A stretch of DNA of 64,000 bases from Kluyveromyces lactis (taxonomy: Eukaryota > Ascomycota > Saccharomycetes > Saccharomycetales > Saccharomycetaceae). Both the position numbers and the translations under genes were made by a program. This document shows, in pieces, positions 18,333-29,759 of the stretch (the stretch's first letter is position 1; every line of letters begins with the position of its first letter). The stretch lies in the NCBI RefSeq assembly GCF_000002515.2, contig NC_006037.1:434001-498000 (forward strand), written 5' to 3'. A model generated the notes under the pieces. The model was given only the letters and a program-made list of their open reading frames with translations, had not been told where the DNA came from and made no database searches.

Positions 18333-19730
18333 TCAAAAGACATACGGGATAAATAGGTATGGACATTCCTTGCAGTATTTATCCCAGTCAGCTCCATACT
18401 TCTTTTTGCACTTAGCATCGTCTCTTAGAGCTCTGTGAACCAGAACGACGAAGAAAAAGACAGGGAAGAACCATGGGAATGGACTGTTGAAACCGCAGGA
18501 TAAACCCCAAATTAGAGATTGAGTCCAATCAGCAGTGTAATGGATCTTTCTTGCCAATTTGTACCAACCATCAATCAACAAGTACGAGCCATTTTCGGTA
18601 ATCATGTACTTAGGGTTCTTCAAAACTTGTTTAGGTAGGAATGGGAAAGTCTTTCTAATGGTTTTATCACCAGCTATTTGTTTTCTGAACGAGTTCTTTT
18701 GGGCATTGGTGGTATCAAAGAAGTAATATGCGATCATCAAGACAACGAAGAGAGACACGTTGTAAATGGTCGACCATTGGTATTCAGATGGATCATGGTA
18801 GTATAAATACAAGGTACAATGACAGTAAGTGTATGGAACACCAGCGATATTCCAAAAGATCAACATGAACCCGAATTTTTCGTAGGCCATATCCCAAGTT
18901 GGCACAATCAACTCTTCACCCTTGGAACAAGCGTTAGCGTAAGACCAATGTGCGAATAAAATCAACCATAGTTGTGGACTAACGCGACCGTAAACTTCCG
19001 CTTGCTTGAAACAGGCACCCAAGGTCAAGAAGTACAAGGTGTACCATGGCAATCTAACCTCGAAGAACATCTTCAAGTCCAAGTATCCGATACGAGGGTT
19101 CAATGGTGCACCCATAAAGAGATCATAGATATGGGTACCGGTCATTCTATGGTAGTCCTTTGAGACGGTTAATGTGTACACGTACAAGTAAATGGAGAAA
19201 GCAAACCCGGAAATAATGGCACATGTCATGATTTCTCCGAACATATCAAGAATGGTATACAACTTGAAGATTCCGGTCAAGTGCAAAGTGATAATCAGAG
19301 CATTGGAAACGTAGAAAGTCCACATGGCATTACAGTAGTAAGGCAACTGTTTGCCTTGCAAATGATCCAATGGTTGACCTTTAGTCCAGACACCAGGCAA
19401 AGTGTAATAAAACACAATTTGTGCAACCCAGAAGGTTAGAAAGATAGTCCACGCGTACAAAGATGGAACACCGTGGTCTTTTACCAATTGCAATAAGTGG
19501 CCGAGGAATTGACCCCAAGTTTCACCATCTTTAGGCCATGCTGGAGCACCATTATAAAATTGTGCTGACAACCACATATAATACATCAATGCCGGGAACC
19601 CAACCATCATCCCAATGACACCAGGAATACCACCGAATTCATACTCAATTTCTTCTAGCTTCAAGTATTTGCCCTGGGGCAAGAAAGGTTTGCGTACCGC
19701 TACCTTTATTTCTTCGGTACTGTCTGACAT
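18333..19730 (-). CDS. ERG4: C-24(28) sterol reductase Erg4
   Basis: 465 residues (473 in S. cerevisiae). A multi-pass membrane protein of the ERG4/ERG24 reductase family with about eight hydrophobic segments beginning near residue 35. Family signatures include the segment from [19 protein letters not shown] to WGLSCGF (about 378-408) and the C-terminal [19 protein letters not shown]...PYLFIPYVF. It reduces the C24(28) double bond with NADPH in the endoplasmic reticulum, the last step of ergosterol synthesis. It is divergent from PUP2; an Upc2-type site about 255 bp upstream suggests sterol-responsive control. The short N-terminal extension before the first hydrophobic segment is as usual for the family. 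Confidence 0.98.
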   Translation of the reverse strand: MSDSTEEIKVAVRKPFLPQGKYLKLEEIEYEFGGIPGVIGMMVGFPALMYYMWLSAQFYNGAPAWPKDGETWGQFLGHLLQLVKDHGVPSLYAWTIFLTFWVAQIVFYYTLPGVWTKGQPLDHLQGKQLPYYCNAMWTFYVSNALIITLHLTGIFKLYTILDMFGEIMTCAIISGFAFSIYLYVYTLTVSKDYHRMTGTHIYDLFMGAPLNPRIGYLDLKMFFEVRLPWYTLYFLTLGACFKQAEVYGRVSPQLWLILFAHWSYANACSKGEELIVPTWDMAYEKFGFMLIFWNIAGVPYTYCHCTLYLYYHDPSEYQWSTIYNVSLFVVLMIAYYFFDTTNAQKNSFRKQIAGDKTIRKTFPFLPKQVLKNPKYMITENGSYLLIDGWYKLARKIHYTADWTQSLIWGLSCGFNSPFPWFFPVFFFVVLVHRALRDDAKCKKKYGADWDKYCKECPYLFIPYVF

Positions 19731-19984
19731 GGCTCTTGCTCTCTTGTTGCTAAATCAAAAGCCCAATGATCGAATAATTCAAAGAAACAGGAAATAACAA
19801 TTCAGTAGAATAATGTCACAGTTGAATATAGTAACAATTCACGCTAGATATCCAATTGTACTGTTATATGAATTACAACTGTTACAATTGCTTACCGTTA
19901 CTGGAACTCCATGTATATTGTTCTTTTGTTTAGATTCGGATCAGAACCAAAATCACTAAAGGCACCATTAAAAACGCAGCTTGT

Positions 19985-19992
19985 TCGTTTAG
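19985..19992 (+). promoter_or_regulatory. Upc2-type sterol/AR1 element TCGTTTAG
   Basis: Matches TCGTTYAG, the AR1/sterol-response sequence bound by Upc2 in S. cerevisiae. It lies about 255 bp upstream of the ERG4 ATG, in the orientation opposite to transcription of ERG4. Confidence 0.55.
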
Positions 19993-20122
19993 ATCAATTT
20001 CTTGTCACGTGCTAAATTCAATTTTCGCAGTCTTGCTTTTCAAAATAAATTTATTTTTTAAACTGATTTTTCAAAATAACAACAGCTTACTGTGCCTAGG
20101 CATATACCCTTTAACAATGGAA

Positions 20123-20131
20123 AGTGGCAAA
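20123..20131 (+). promoter_or_regulatory. PACE-like element AGTGGCAAA
   Basis: One base from the Rpn4 consensus GGTGGCAAA, 292 bp upstream of the PUP2 ATG in the same orientation. The match with a proteasome gene downstream makes it credible. Confidence 0.6.
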
Positions 20132-20422
20132 ATAAGATATTGTCAAAGTGAATATTTGTAAGTAGTAAGAGAACAAGTTGTTGAAACGTTCAAACAGGAG
20201 AGAGGAGTGGGTGTAACATACGGAAATATATATTAATCGCAGCGATTTTCCAGTGCTAGTTAATAACTCTTTCCAATTGACAACATTTTGTTTGCATTTG
20301 AACTACTGACTTAAGTGATTGAATTGAATCTCATTGAATTACCTATTGTCTATTCCCCATTACCAATCAGTAACGATTTGCAGCAGCTCATAAAGCAATC
20401 ATAATAATAATAACGGTTCAGT

Positions 20423-21211
20423 ATGTTTTTGACTAGAAGCGAATACGATCGTGGTGTGAGCACTTTTTCGCCTGAAGGTCGTCTTTTCCAAGTTGAATAT
20501 TCTTTGGAAGCCATTAAATTGGGGAGTACAGCGATCGGTGTTGTTACAAATGAAGGGATTGTACTTGGAGTTGAGAAGCGTGTGACTTCTGCACTATTAG
20601 AGAGTGATTCCATCGAGAAAATAGTGGAAGTGGATACGCATATCGGTTGTGCAATGAGTGGGTTGACGGCAGATGCAAGATCTATGCTTGAACATGCTAG
20701 AGTCAACGCAGTGACACACGATTTGTATTACGATGAAAAGATTACTGTTGAATCTTTGACGCAATCGGTGTGTGATCTTGCGTTAAGATTTGGTGAGGGT
20801 GCTTCTGGTGAAGAAAGATTGATGTCTAGACCATTCGGTGTGGCGTTATTGATCGGAGGGTACGATCAAGAACAAGGGTTCCAATTGTACCATGCTGAGC
20901 CTTCAGGAACTTTCTATCGTTATAATGCTAAGGCAATCGGGTCAGGTTCTGAAGGTGCACAATCAGAATTACAAAACGAATGGCATTCATCGCTTACTTT
21001 GAAAGAGGCGGAATCGCTGGTGTTAAAGATCTTAAAGCAAGTAATGGAAGAGAAATTAGATGAAAATAATGCACAATTGAGCAGTATCACAAAAGAGGGA
21101 TTTCAAATCTATTCAGATGAGAAAACTGCTGAAATTATAAAAGAGTTAAAGGAAAAGGAAAAGGAGGAGAAGCCTCCTGGGTCCGAACATTCGGATGTCG
21201 AAATGGAGTGA
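20423..21211 (+). CDS. PUP2: 20S proteasome alpha-5 subunit Pup2
   Basis: 262 residues (260 in S. cerevisiae). The N-terminus [20 protein letters not shown] is identical in pattern to the family, with the alpha signature running to QVEYSLEAI. Other conserved parts are [43 protein letters not shown] and the helix [27 protein letters not shown]. The tail is acidic and Lys/Glu-rich, as usual for alpha-5. It forms part of the outer ring of the 20S core. It is convergent with GCN5 (244 bp between stops), as are YGR253C and YGR252W. Confidence 0.98.
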   Translation: MFLTRSEYDRGVSTFSPEGRLFQVEYSLEAIKLGSTAIGVVTNEGIVLGVEKRVTSALLESDSIEKIVEVDTHIGCAMSGLTADARSMLEHARVNAVTHDLYYDEKITVESLTQSVCDLALRFGEGASGEERLMSRPFGVALLIGGYDQEQGFQLYHAEPSGTFYRYNAKAIGSGSEGAQSELQNEWHSSLTLKEAESLVLKILKQVMEEKLDENNAQLSSITKEGFQIYSDEKTAEIIKELKEKEKEEKPPGSEHSDVEME

Positions 21212-21455
21212 TAGATTACACTCCTTGTCTTTCGAAACACGTTATTAATCAACAGAAAATCGATTATAAAATTTCATTATTTCTCTAATCATGGATTGCT
21301 TGTATACATACAGGAGCTCCTTCTGAGCCTTTTAATGTTACACTTTCGGTATATGTATATTTATACATATCATATATATATGTGCCAACTTTCGCCATGT
21401 AGACTGTTCAGGTACGCAAAGATATCGACAAATTAGTATTTCATTATCGTTAGTA

Positions 21456-23439
<1,984 letters not shown>

Positions 23440-25251
23440 TCACTCTATTGACAATTCCTCGTCGTCATCAAAGGAAATATCTTCTTGAATTGCCAATTCA
23501 GCCTCCTCTTGCACCTTCGACAGTCCACTTAATTGCTCCACACACTTATAATCATCTAGCGCCTGTTTCACGAAATTCCATCCGTTTTCCTTTAGAGTTA
23601 AAATGACATTTTCATTGCTTGCACAACAGTGCTGATATGCCGGTGTTTCAAGTTTTACAGTTTTAAATTCATTTAGAAATCCTCGTATTTGATGCGGAGC
23701 TGACCCAAGCACGTTCGTCGAAGGCTGAAGATATGTCACCAATAATTCAACAGCCTGGGAAGCCGCTAATAGGGCAACACCCGGTCTAGTTACAGTACAC
23801 ATCTGATCTAATGTTCTGTCAGTTAGAGAATCACTTGGGGCCACGATATCGTTACAGAAATAGCAACCCAGGTTGTCATTATTGTTGCCATGTCTCATTA
23901 CCAAATAACTGTCAAAACCAAGGGCCGCATTAATAACTATTTTTTCATGCATTCGTCCAAGCACCGAGGGAAGCCATCTCGTCTCGCGTGCATCCATTAA
24001 AAGAAATATAACATCATGCGTCCTTATAAGCTCGTCCAAAATTTCATAATCCTTCCTCTGCTTGCTTTCGTTCGATACAGGATGTCCTATCATTGGTATT
24101 TCCAATTGATAACCTGCAGAAACGACAGAAGGAAATATCTTCTTCAGAGAGTCACTGGCAGCTTCGGCCTTTGGTCGCCCACAATCTTCAAAGTTGAATA
24201 ATGGTTGCCTTACCGGATTAGAGAAAGAGACAGTGCTGTTGTCGACAAAAGTTACATGACGAGTACCCCAAGCTAATAAAGCTCTAGCCACGTAGCAACC
24301 TAGGGTACCTGACCCCAAGATCAATGCTTTAATGTTCTTTATTCTTTCTAGATCAATGTCAGGAGCAATCCTCCATTTCATTAGCTTGAGATTGAGATCA
24401 ATGGATTGTTCTGCTATCTTCACGGGATCCATCAATGAGCTTAAGTCAGCCGATTTCGGAGCTAATTTTCCAAGACCATTTTTCTCCCAACCGCTGACCT
24501 TAAGACATCCTGTATTGCTCCCGGTAACTCTGATCTCTGCCGCGAAGCTGGAATTATCATCACGAAGGAAACATATGGTGTACGTATTCCTTGTGGATAT
24601 TTGACTCCAAACCGTTAGAAAGTTCTTAGTAACTGCGGCAGGAATGCCCTTCAGCCGACTGAAGTCCTTGAAGATGACTTTCTGACATACTTTGAGATAC
24701 TGAGGTGATGCTTCCTGAATCTTTCCATCCACAACACAGGAGATAAAGCTGTTCTGCTCCCATATATCCTTCTTTACACCATCTTCGATTGATTTTGTTG
24801 AGATTATTTCGTACGATGACCCCTCAGACTGGAAAGTAGGCATACAAACCCAATAATAAAACTTATATTTCTTCAAATCGGCGAAGCTTATGACATAAAA
24901 CCTAACACACTCTTTGAGACCATTCTTGAGGCCCTGTTCTAGTAATTGCTGTCCCTTTTCCTTGATAAACTTTACTTTGTCACAGGATTTGAATGATTCG
25001 ATAGTATTAAAATTCAACACTGACCCTTTCAAAGTCACTGCCTCATTATTGAGAACAGGATCGAAACTGTCATCTCTAAGCGAGAGTGAAACAGTGTTAG
25101 AAGTGATATTTTCAAGGTCTAGTGCAGAGAACAATTCTTTCTCAGCAGAGTCTAACTTGAACACTTCAAGTTTTAATCTTGATAATTCATGGAAAAACGA
25201 GGTATCAACAAAAGACTTAAAAGCTGGTGAAAACTTAAGATCGTTAAGCAT
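23440..25251 (-). CDS. ATG7: E1-like autophagy enzyme Atg7
   Basis: 603 residues (630 in S. cerevisiae). The N-terminal domain (about 1-285) binds the E2 enzymes Atg3/Atg10. The ThiF-type adenylation domain starts near 305 with the nucleotide motif LILGSGTLGCYVARALLAWG and the conserved VDNSTVSFSNPVRQPLF. The catalytic cysteine is C485 in the motif DQMCTVTRPG. The C-terminal acidic tail (EEAELAIQEDISFDDDEEL) corresponds to the segment that docks Atg8. Atg7 activates Atg8 and Atg12 for autophagosome formation. Neighbour order GCN5-ATG7-NMD3 interleaves YGR252W with YHR171W-YHR170W. Confidence 0.98.
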   Translation of the reverse strand: MLNDLKFSPAFKSFVDTSFFHELSRLKLEVFKLDSAEKELFSALDLENITSNTVSLSLRDDSFDPVLNNEAVTLKGSVLNFNTIESFKSCDKVKFIKEKGQQLLEQGLKNGLKECVRFYVISFADLKKYKFYYWVCMPTFQSEGSSYEIISTKSIEDGVKKDIWEQNSFISCVVDGKIQEASPQYLKVCQKVIFKDFSRLKGIPAAVTKNFLTVWSQISTRNTYTICFLRDDNSSFAAEIRVTGSNTGCLKVSGWEKNGLGKLAPKSADLSSLMDPVKIAEQSIDLNLKLMKWRIAPDIDLERIKNIKALILGSGTLGCYVARALLAWGTRHVTFVDNSTVSFSNPVRQPLFNFEDCGRPKAEAASDSLKKIFPSVVSAGYQLEIPMIGHPVSNESKQRKDYEILDELIRTHDVIFLLMDARETRWLPSVLGRMHEKIVINAALGFDSYLVMRHGNNNDNLGCYFCNDIVAPSDSLTDRTLDQMCTVTRPGVALLAASQAVELLVTYLQPSTNVLGSAPHQIRGFLNEFKTVKLETPAYQHCCASNENVILTLKENGWNFVKQALDDYKCVEQLSGLSKVQEEAELAIQEDISFDDDEELSIE

Positions 25252-25572
25252 CTTTCCTGGTACTCAGGTTTTGTTCCATGAAGAAAGAATAGTACTTCTT
25301 GGTTTACTTTATTTATCTATGCACTGCAGTTAAGGGTATAGTGTATCAGGGTAGTATTACGAATCGACGTCTTTTTTACAAGAATGAACTAAACTCAGGA
25401 AAGCATTGTTACCCTGAAACATGCCAATTATTAATATTCACTAGTGTACACTATACAAGACGGCCATTGTATCATTGATCTAATGCAGATGATGAGTAAA
25501 TTCAACTAACTTGCCTATCTCGTAAATATATATTGTAATTATTGTCCAAACAAGAAGAGACTAAACCAAATT
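25252..25572. other. Intergenic: ATG7 promoter and NMD3 3' region
   Basis: 321 bp containing a 12-bp perfect palindrome TAGTGTACACTA at 25442-25453. Nothing else recognised. Confidence 0.5.
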
Positions 25573-27117
25573 CTATAGCATTTCTTCACCTTGTTGTTGA
25601 TCTTCTAAAGTCATCTCATCCAACTCATCTAATAGTTCATCAATATCAATTTGTGGAGCATCTTCATCTTCATCTTCTTCCATCTCGCCTTCGTGCTCTG
25701 CTGGTTTGTTGCTCTTATATAGATTGATTGTTTGTCTCATTTCCTCATCTTCCTCCAATTCTTGTAGGAAAATCTCATAATCTCTTTCAGCACGTTCCAT
25801 TTCTTGTTTCTGTTGTCTTGAAGTGTAGTCTTGAGAAGCTTCGATATCCTTGTGTTCCTTAGCCATTCTCTTCAACTTCCATTTTCTGTTCTTCTTTGTC
25901 TTTCTTTGATATAGTTTCTTGATTAGAACGATGTCTGGCACGTAATCAATATTTAAACCATCGAAGAGCTCTGAGTTATAGTTAGAGTTAGCGATAAAGT
26001 AACCCATGACACTGTCACCAGGATGAATAATACCACCAAGATGTGTTCTAACGTAATAGACTTGGTCATTGGAGCCTAGATCGGAAGATCTAGCGACAGT
26101 AACGTCAGCCAATACCCATTTGTTTCTAACTTGACCAGTAGGTTCAACGTCCAATATGATGAATTCAACTAGTTGGGACACTTCAGCTAATGCACTGAAA
26201 GGTTCACGCCAGTACATTGGAGCAGTCAAATCACACGTTTGAAGAGTGGTTGGATCCAGGAACTGGAGAGAGTTAGAAACCTTGGAACAGATGACAAATT
26301 GACTGATGTTACCCAAAGACTTGGCAAGCTTCTTAGGTAAAACAACCAAATCATCTCTACAAATTGGAACAATTTCCACGGAAAAAGTGAATTTGTAAGT
26401 AGATGAACCGGTATGGATATCTTGAGAGATTAACTCCTCGGATTTTTTACATTTGATAGGTACGACAGCATTTAAGAAATCCAACATCTTAGCAGCATGG
26501 TTCTTTTGAGAATAGAAGAAATCTAAACCATCCTTTGCCTCACTAATGGAAATGGTGTCAACATGGGCATTGTGCTTCAAAATCAACTGTTCTAAATACA
26601 AGAAAGTTCTCTTATGAGGAACTTTTTGTCTAATTTGGACGTTTGCTCTCCATGTATTAGTGGTATAAGATCTAGCACAGTCCGGACATTGCATGGCAAT
26701 CACCACATATTCCACTTCAAATGTTTGCTGGATAATAGTGTTAGCCATAGCTTCACCTTGAACGGTCAATTTGACCCGGATACGTCTAGAATGAGGTTCG
26801 GTCCAGATAAATGATGCATCCACTAATCGAACTTTGTTTAAGCCTTTCAAACGACGTAAACACAACGCCAAAAGTTCACGAGATTCCAAAGAAGCCCTAA
26901 TCCATTGGCTTGGTGGTTGCAAGAACCTCTCACAGTTTCTACAGAAAGAAACATTAGCCTCTCTGGGAATACCTTCTGTAATATCGACATTCAACTTAAT
27001 ACAGTCGTAACACATAACTAGCCCTGAGGACCCATCCATAGGCACACCACAACTGCAACATAGCACTGTAGCATGCTGATGTTGCATGTGATTCTGATCT
27101 AACGGAGTGTAATTCAT
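25573..27117 (-). CDS. NMD3: 60S ribosomal export adaptor Nmd3
   Basis: 514 residues (518 in S. cerevisiae), strongly conserved. The N-terminus has paired Cys motifs (CCSCGVPMDGSSG, CYDC, CRNCERFL, CPDC) that bind zinc. The middle binds the large subunit (FIWTEPHSRRIRVKLTVQGE, QKVPHKRTFLYLEQLILKHN). The C-terminus has a basic nuclear-import stretch (YQRKTKKNRKWKLKRMAKEH, about 395-415) and an acidic tail with the leucine-rich export signal IDELLDELDEMTLED. Nmd3 bridges the pre-60S subunit to Crm1. A perfect PAC element and an RRPE lie just upstream, as for ribosome-biogenesis genes. Confidence 0.99.
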   Translation of the reverse strand: MNYTPLDQNHMQHQHATVLCCSCGVPMDGSSGLVMCYDCIKLNVDITEGIPREANVSFCRNCERFLQPPSQWIRASLESRELLALCLRRLKGLNKVRLVDASFIWTEPHSRRIRVKLTVQGEAMANTIIQQTFEVEYVVIAMQCPDCARSYTTNTWRANVQIRQKVPHKRTFLYLEQLILKHNAHVDTISISEAKDGLDFFYSQKNHAAKMLDFLNAVVPIKCKKSEELISQDIHTGSSTYKFTFSVEIVPICRDDLVVLPKKLAKSLGNISQFVICSKVSNSLQFLDPTTLQTCDLTAPMYWREPFSALAEVSQLVEFIILDVEPTGQVRNKWVLADVTVARSSDLGSNDQVYYVRTHLGGIIHPGDSVMGYFIANSNYNSELFDGLNIDYVPDIVLIKKLYQRKTKKNRKWKLKRMAKEHKDIEASQDYTSRQQKQEMERAERDYEIFLQELEEDEEMRQTINLYKSNKPAEHEGEMEEDEDEDAPQIDIDELLDELDEMTLEDQQQGEEML

Positions 27118-27210
27118 CGAGTTCGGTGGATACTTCTGCCCTTGCTGGAATACCTATAATGCAGACATTAATCAGCTTTCAAGCACTATCAGACTGTGCA
27201 AGAACAAGAT

Positions 27211-27220
27211 GCGATGAGAT
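27211..27220 (+). promoter_or_regulatory. PAC element GCGATGAGAT (NMD3)
   Basis: Perfect PAC core 94 bp upstream of the NMD3 ATG. It overlaps a second GATGAG (GCGATGAGATGAGC as a whole). PAC is bound by Dot6/Tod6 in S. cerevisiae ribosome-biogenesis promoters. Confidence 0.9.
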
Positions 27221-27230
27221 GAGCTTTCTC

Positions 27231-27240
27231 AAAATTTTTC
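27231..27240. promoter_or_regulatory. RRPE AAAATTTTTC (NMD3)
   Basis: Complement GAAAAATTTT matches the rRNA-processing element bound by Stb3. Its place 10 bp distal to the PAC is the usual PAC/RRPE pair. A Cbf1-like CACGTGAC follows at 27280-27287. Confidence 0.8.
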
Positions 27241-27372
27241 TTAAAAGAGACTGCGAACCCTCAAGAAAAAGAAATTTTGCACGTGACTTTGAACCTTGGA
27301 TTTATGCATCTATGCATATTAAGCTAGTCTATATACAGGAGAATTACACTTTATAAAGAATGATTAACACGT

Positions 27373-27966
27373 TCAACGTTTGGATTTCTTTCCAGCAAAT
27401 AGCAAGCCAAATTGTTTCTTGGAATGTTTTTGTACTTTAGGTTCCATATCTTCTTCATCCGAGGAAGAGTCGGAATGCGATGAAGTCGATTTGGTATAAT
27501 ATTGGTTTTTACTGTGGTCTTTCGAAACATTTGTGCCTCTCGGAAGCTCGTTACGTATCTTCTGTCTTTCCTGATTCCTTATCTTATGTTTTAACGAAAC
27601 CATAGCCTGGGAGTCGTCTTTCCTCACTCTGTGTATACTGTTTCTCTGTTGCACGTCCTTGGTAGCTCTTTTCTTTTTGGCTAAAGAGCTGACCTTCTTA
27701 TCACTTTTGATGAACTCTCCAATGGTATGTATATCGGTATCATCAGTACTTTGCGCGTTCTCAAATGATAAACCGCTTCCTATTTGAATGACAGGCAACT
27801 GGAAAAATTCCTTCTTTGATTCGTTGCTATCCTCCTTTGCTAGATCATTAGATGACGTCTTAGAATCCTCTATCCATCCGAGCACCTTAGCAGTGGAACT
27901 GCTAAACCCATTTTGAAATTTAGCAAGTAGTGCTTGCTTTTCTTTTATCTCCTGAGCTCTTGACAT
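27373..27966 (-). CDS. NOP19: Small nucleolar ribosome-assembly protein, probable Nop19 (YGR251W)
   Basis: 197 residues (about 196 in S. cerevisiae), basic and largely disordered. The N-terminus MSRAQEIKEKQALLAKFQ is helical. A short conserved-looking core reads EFFQLPVIQIGSGLSFE (about 52-70) and IGEFIKSDKKVSSLAKKKR (about 82-100); a Ser/Asp-rich acidic patch near 165-175 precedes a Lys-rich C-terminus. Nop19 is required for SSU processome function in 18S rRNA maturation. The assignment is from position (GCN5/NMD3 block), size, composition and a perfect PAC element upstream, with less support from motifs. Confidence 0.75.
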   Translation of the reverse strand: MSRAQEIKEKQALLAKFQNGFSSSTAKVLGWIEDSKTSSNDLAKEDSNESKKEFFQLPVIQIGSGLSFENAQSTDDTDIHTIGEFIKSDKKVSSLAKKKRATKDVQQRNSIHRVRKDDSQAMVSLKHKIRNQERQKIRNELPRGTNVSKDHSKNQYYTKSTSSHSDSSSDEEDMEPKVQKHSKKQFGLLFAGKKSKR

Positions 27967-28042
27967 GGCTTGGTGAGTCTGTATTACTTGTTAGATTGTA
28001 AGAGTATACCTTTATGGCGGCCGATGCATCTCATCTGGTTCG

Positions 28043-28052
28043 ATCTCATCGC
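28043..28052 (-). promoter_or_regulatory. PAC element (NOP19)
   Basis: Reads GCGATGAGAT on the minus strand, the strand of NOP19, 77 bp upstream of its ATG. It supports a ribosome-biogenesis role for that small gene. Confidence 0.88.
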
Positions 28053-28111
28053 TTCAAAGAATAAGTTACCATTTTTTTTTCAGTGATTACTCTCTAAGGA
28101 AGAATCAGAAT

Positions 28112-28119
28112 TCACGTGA
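28112..28119. promoter_or_regulatory. Cbf1-type E-box TCACGTGA
   Basis: Palindromic TCACGTGA about 145 bp upstream of the NOP19 ATG, close to the DBP8 stop. No AT-rich CDEII-like tract or CDEIII follows, so it is a promoter E-box and not a centromere. Confidence 0.55.
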
Positions 28120-28166
28120 CTGATTTTTAAATGGAATATGTGGATAGGTCTATCAACTATGTGAGT

Positions 28167-29474
28167 TTATGTACGTCTATGAGTCTTTTCTTTGGATTCA
28201 TTCTTTCTCTTTTGGAGTTTCCTTCTTTCACCAAAACCTTCTTTATCCATGGCCATGAGACTTTCTCTTTTTGCTGCTGTAACCTTAGTTAACGACTTCC
28301 TAATCACGGCTGTATCACCTACATCGGTGAACTCTTCCATCTTTTTATTAATCCTTTCCTCAATTGCCTCTACTCTTTGAATATCCTTTTCTGTTACAAA
28401 ACATAGTGATTCACCATGGCGTCCGGCACGCGCTGTACGACCAGCTCTATGAATGAAAGTATCTGGGTTGCCAGGAATATCATAGTTTACAACAAGTTCA
28501 ACAATAGGGATATCCAAACCTCTAGAAGCGACATCAGTAGCGATAAGAACTCTCGCAGCTTGTGCCCTGAATCTTTGTACAGAGTTCGTTCTTTCTTGTT
28601 GTGGCATTTGACTATGAAGTGACGTGACTCTTACATCTAAAGATTTCAAAGTTCTTCTTAAGATTTCAGCCGTTACGGTACGATTAACGAAAATAATGCA
28701 ACTTGATTTGACGTATTTCTCACTGGTCAATATCTGGTATAAGTATGACTCTTTAACGTGCTCTGGGACTAGCAAATATGTCGTCTCTAATGTCTTCGGA
28801 ATGGCGACGTTATCAACAGACTCAACCTCAAAAGTAAACACAGGAGGTTTGCCCTCCGTCTGTGGAGCGTCTGATAAAGCTTTCACTTGGTCTGTCATAG
28901 TAGCAGTGAAAAGGAGATTCTGTCTTTTGTTTTTCGGTGGTAAAATACTTACACATGTAGCAAGGTCCTTACTGAACGTTTCCGTCAATAATATATCGGC
29001 TTCATCTAGTACCAGAAATTTTACTCTTTTTAGCCCTCCAATGGTATCTTCCCCGCTATTCAGGACATGGTGTGCTAATCTACCTGGTGTGGCTATTATG
29101 AAATGTGGTCGTTTCTGTAATTCGATAGCTTGTTGCACTATGCTCTCACCACCAACTACTATTGCGACTCTGATGTTCATAGCACTTCCAAATGCTGTGA
29201 ACTGCTCTGCGATCTGCATCGCAAGTTCTCTGGTAGGTGTTAAGACGATCCCAAACATACCTTGAGGGTCCTCGGACCATTTGGTCAACATCGGAGCTGC
29301 AAAAGCAATAGTCTTACCACTACCGGTGTTGGCACCACCTATACAGTCACGCCCTTTCAAAATCTCAGGAATACAAGCCTTTTGAATCGCAGTGGGCTGC
29401 ACGATTTTCATCGCATTTAATGCTTCCACTAACCATTTTGAACATCCTAAGGACTTGAACTCAGAATTAGACAT
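28167..29474 (-). CDS. DBP8: DEAD-box RNA helicase Dbp8
   Basis: 435 residues (431 in S. cerevisiae). Motifs in order: Q motif (FKSLGCSKWLVEALN...PTAIQ, about 5-34), motif I ANTGSGKT (about 48-55), PTRELA, motif II LDEAD (about 154-158), motif III in the form TAT (FTATMTDQ), IFVNRT, ATDVASRGLDIP and HRAGRTARAGR (about 341-351). The C-terminus is a Lys/Arg-rich tail. Dbp8 works with Esf2 in the SSU processome to mature 18S rRNA. A perfect PAC element lies 92 bp upstream. It is the third ribosome-assembly gene in a row on the same strand. Confidence 0.97.
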   Translation of the reverse strand: MSNSEFKSLGCSKWLVEALNAMKIVQPTAIQKACIPEILKGRDCIGGANTGSGKTIAFAAPMLTKWSEDPQGMFGIVLTPTRELAMQIAEQFTAFGSAMNIRVAIVVGGESIVQQAIELQKRPHFIIATPGRLAHHVLNSGEDTIGGLKRVKFLVLDEADILLTETFSKDLATCVSILPPKNKRQNLLFTATMTDQVKALSDAPQTEGKPPVFTFEVESVDNVAIPKTLETTYLLVPEHVKESYLYQILTSEKYVKSSCIIFVNRTVTAEILRRTLKSLDVRVTSLHSQMPQQERTNSVQRFRAQAARVLIATDVASRGLDIPIVELVVNYDIPGNPDTFIHRAGRTARAGRHGESLCFVTEKDIQRVEAIEERINKKMEEFTDVGDTAVIRKSLTKVTAAKRESLMAMDKEGFGERRKLQKRKNESKEKTHRRT

Positions 29475-29565
29475 CTCTTAATATAGATATTATAGTTCTT
29501 AGGTACTCTTGGCGAGGTTTATATACAAGTTACTCCTACTAACCACAGCCTTTAGGTCAAAGCAC

Positions 29566-29575
29566 ATCTCATCGC
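29566..29575 (-). promoter_or_regulatory. PAC element (DBP8)
   Basis: Reads GCGATGAGAT on the minus strand, 92 bp upstream of the DBP8 ATG, within the 285-bp gap to MTG2. Confidence 0.88.
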
Positions 29576-29759
29576 ATCTGTATAGAAATTTTACATGTTA
29601 AAGACTCTTTCCGTTTTCTTTTTTCATTCAAATATGCACCAATATGGGATTTTGGGGGCCCAAAATATTGGATTTCGGAACAATATTCGAACATCGGAAC
29701 TTAGAAAAAGAAGTAGAGCATGACGTCCAGTAAGGATGTGCCGCTTATTCGTGTTATAT

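Larger units (their letters stand above)
19731..20422. other. Divergent promoter ERG4-PUP2
   Basis: 692 bp shared by two divergent genes. It contains the Upc2-type site, a Cbf1 E-box core GTCACGTG (20004-20011), T/A tracts at about 20048-20080 and a PACE-like element nearer to PUP2. Directly before the PUP2 ATG is a short (ATA) run. Confidence 0.65.

Noticed and set aside
28030-28046. GGTTCGATCTC as a tRNA B box
   Set aside because: The last bases do not fit GGTTCGANTCC, there is no A box or cloverleaf, and the site overlaps the NOP19 PAC element.
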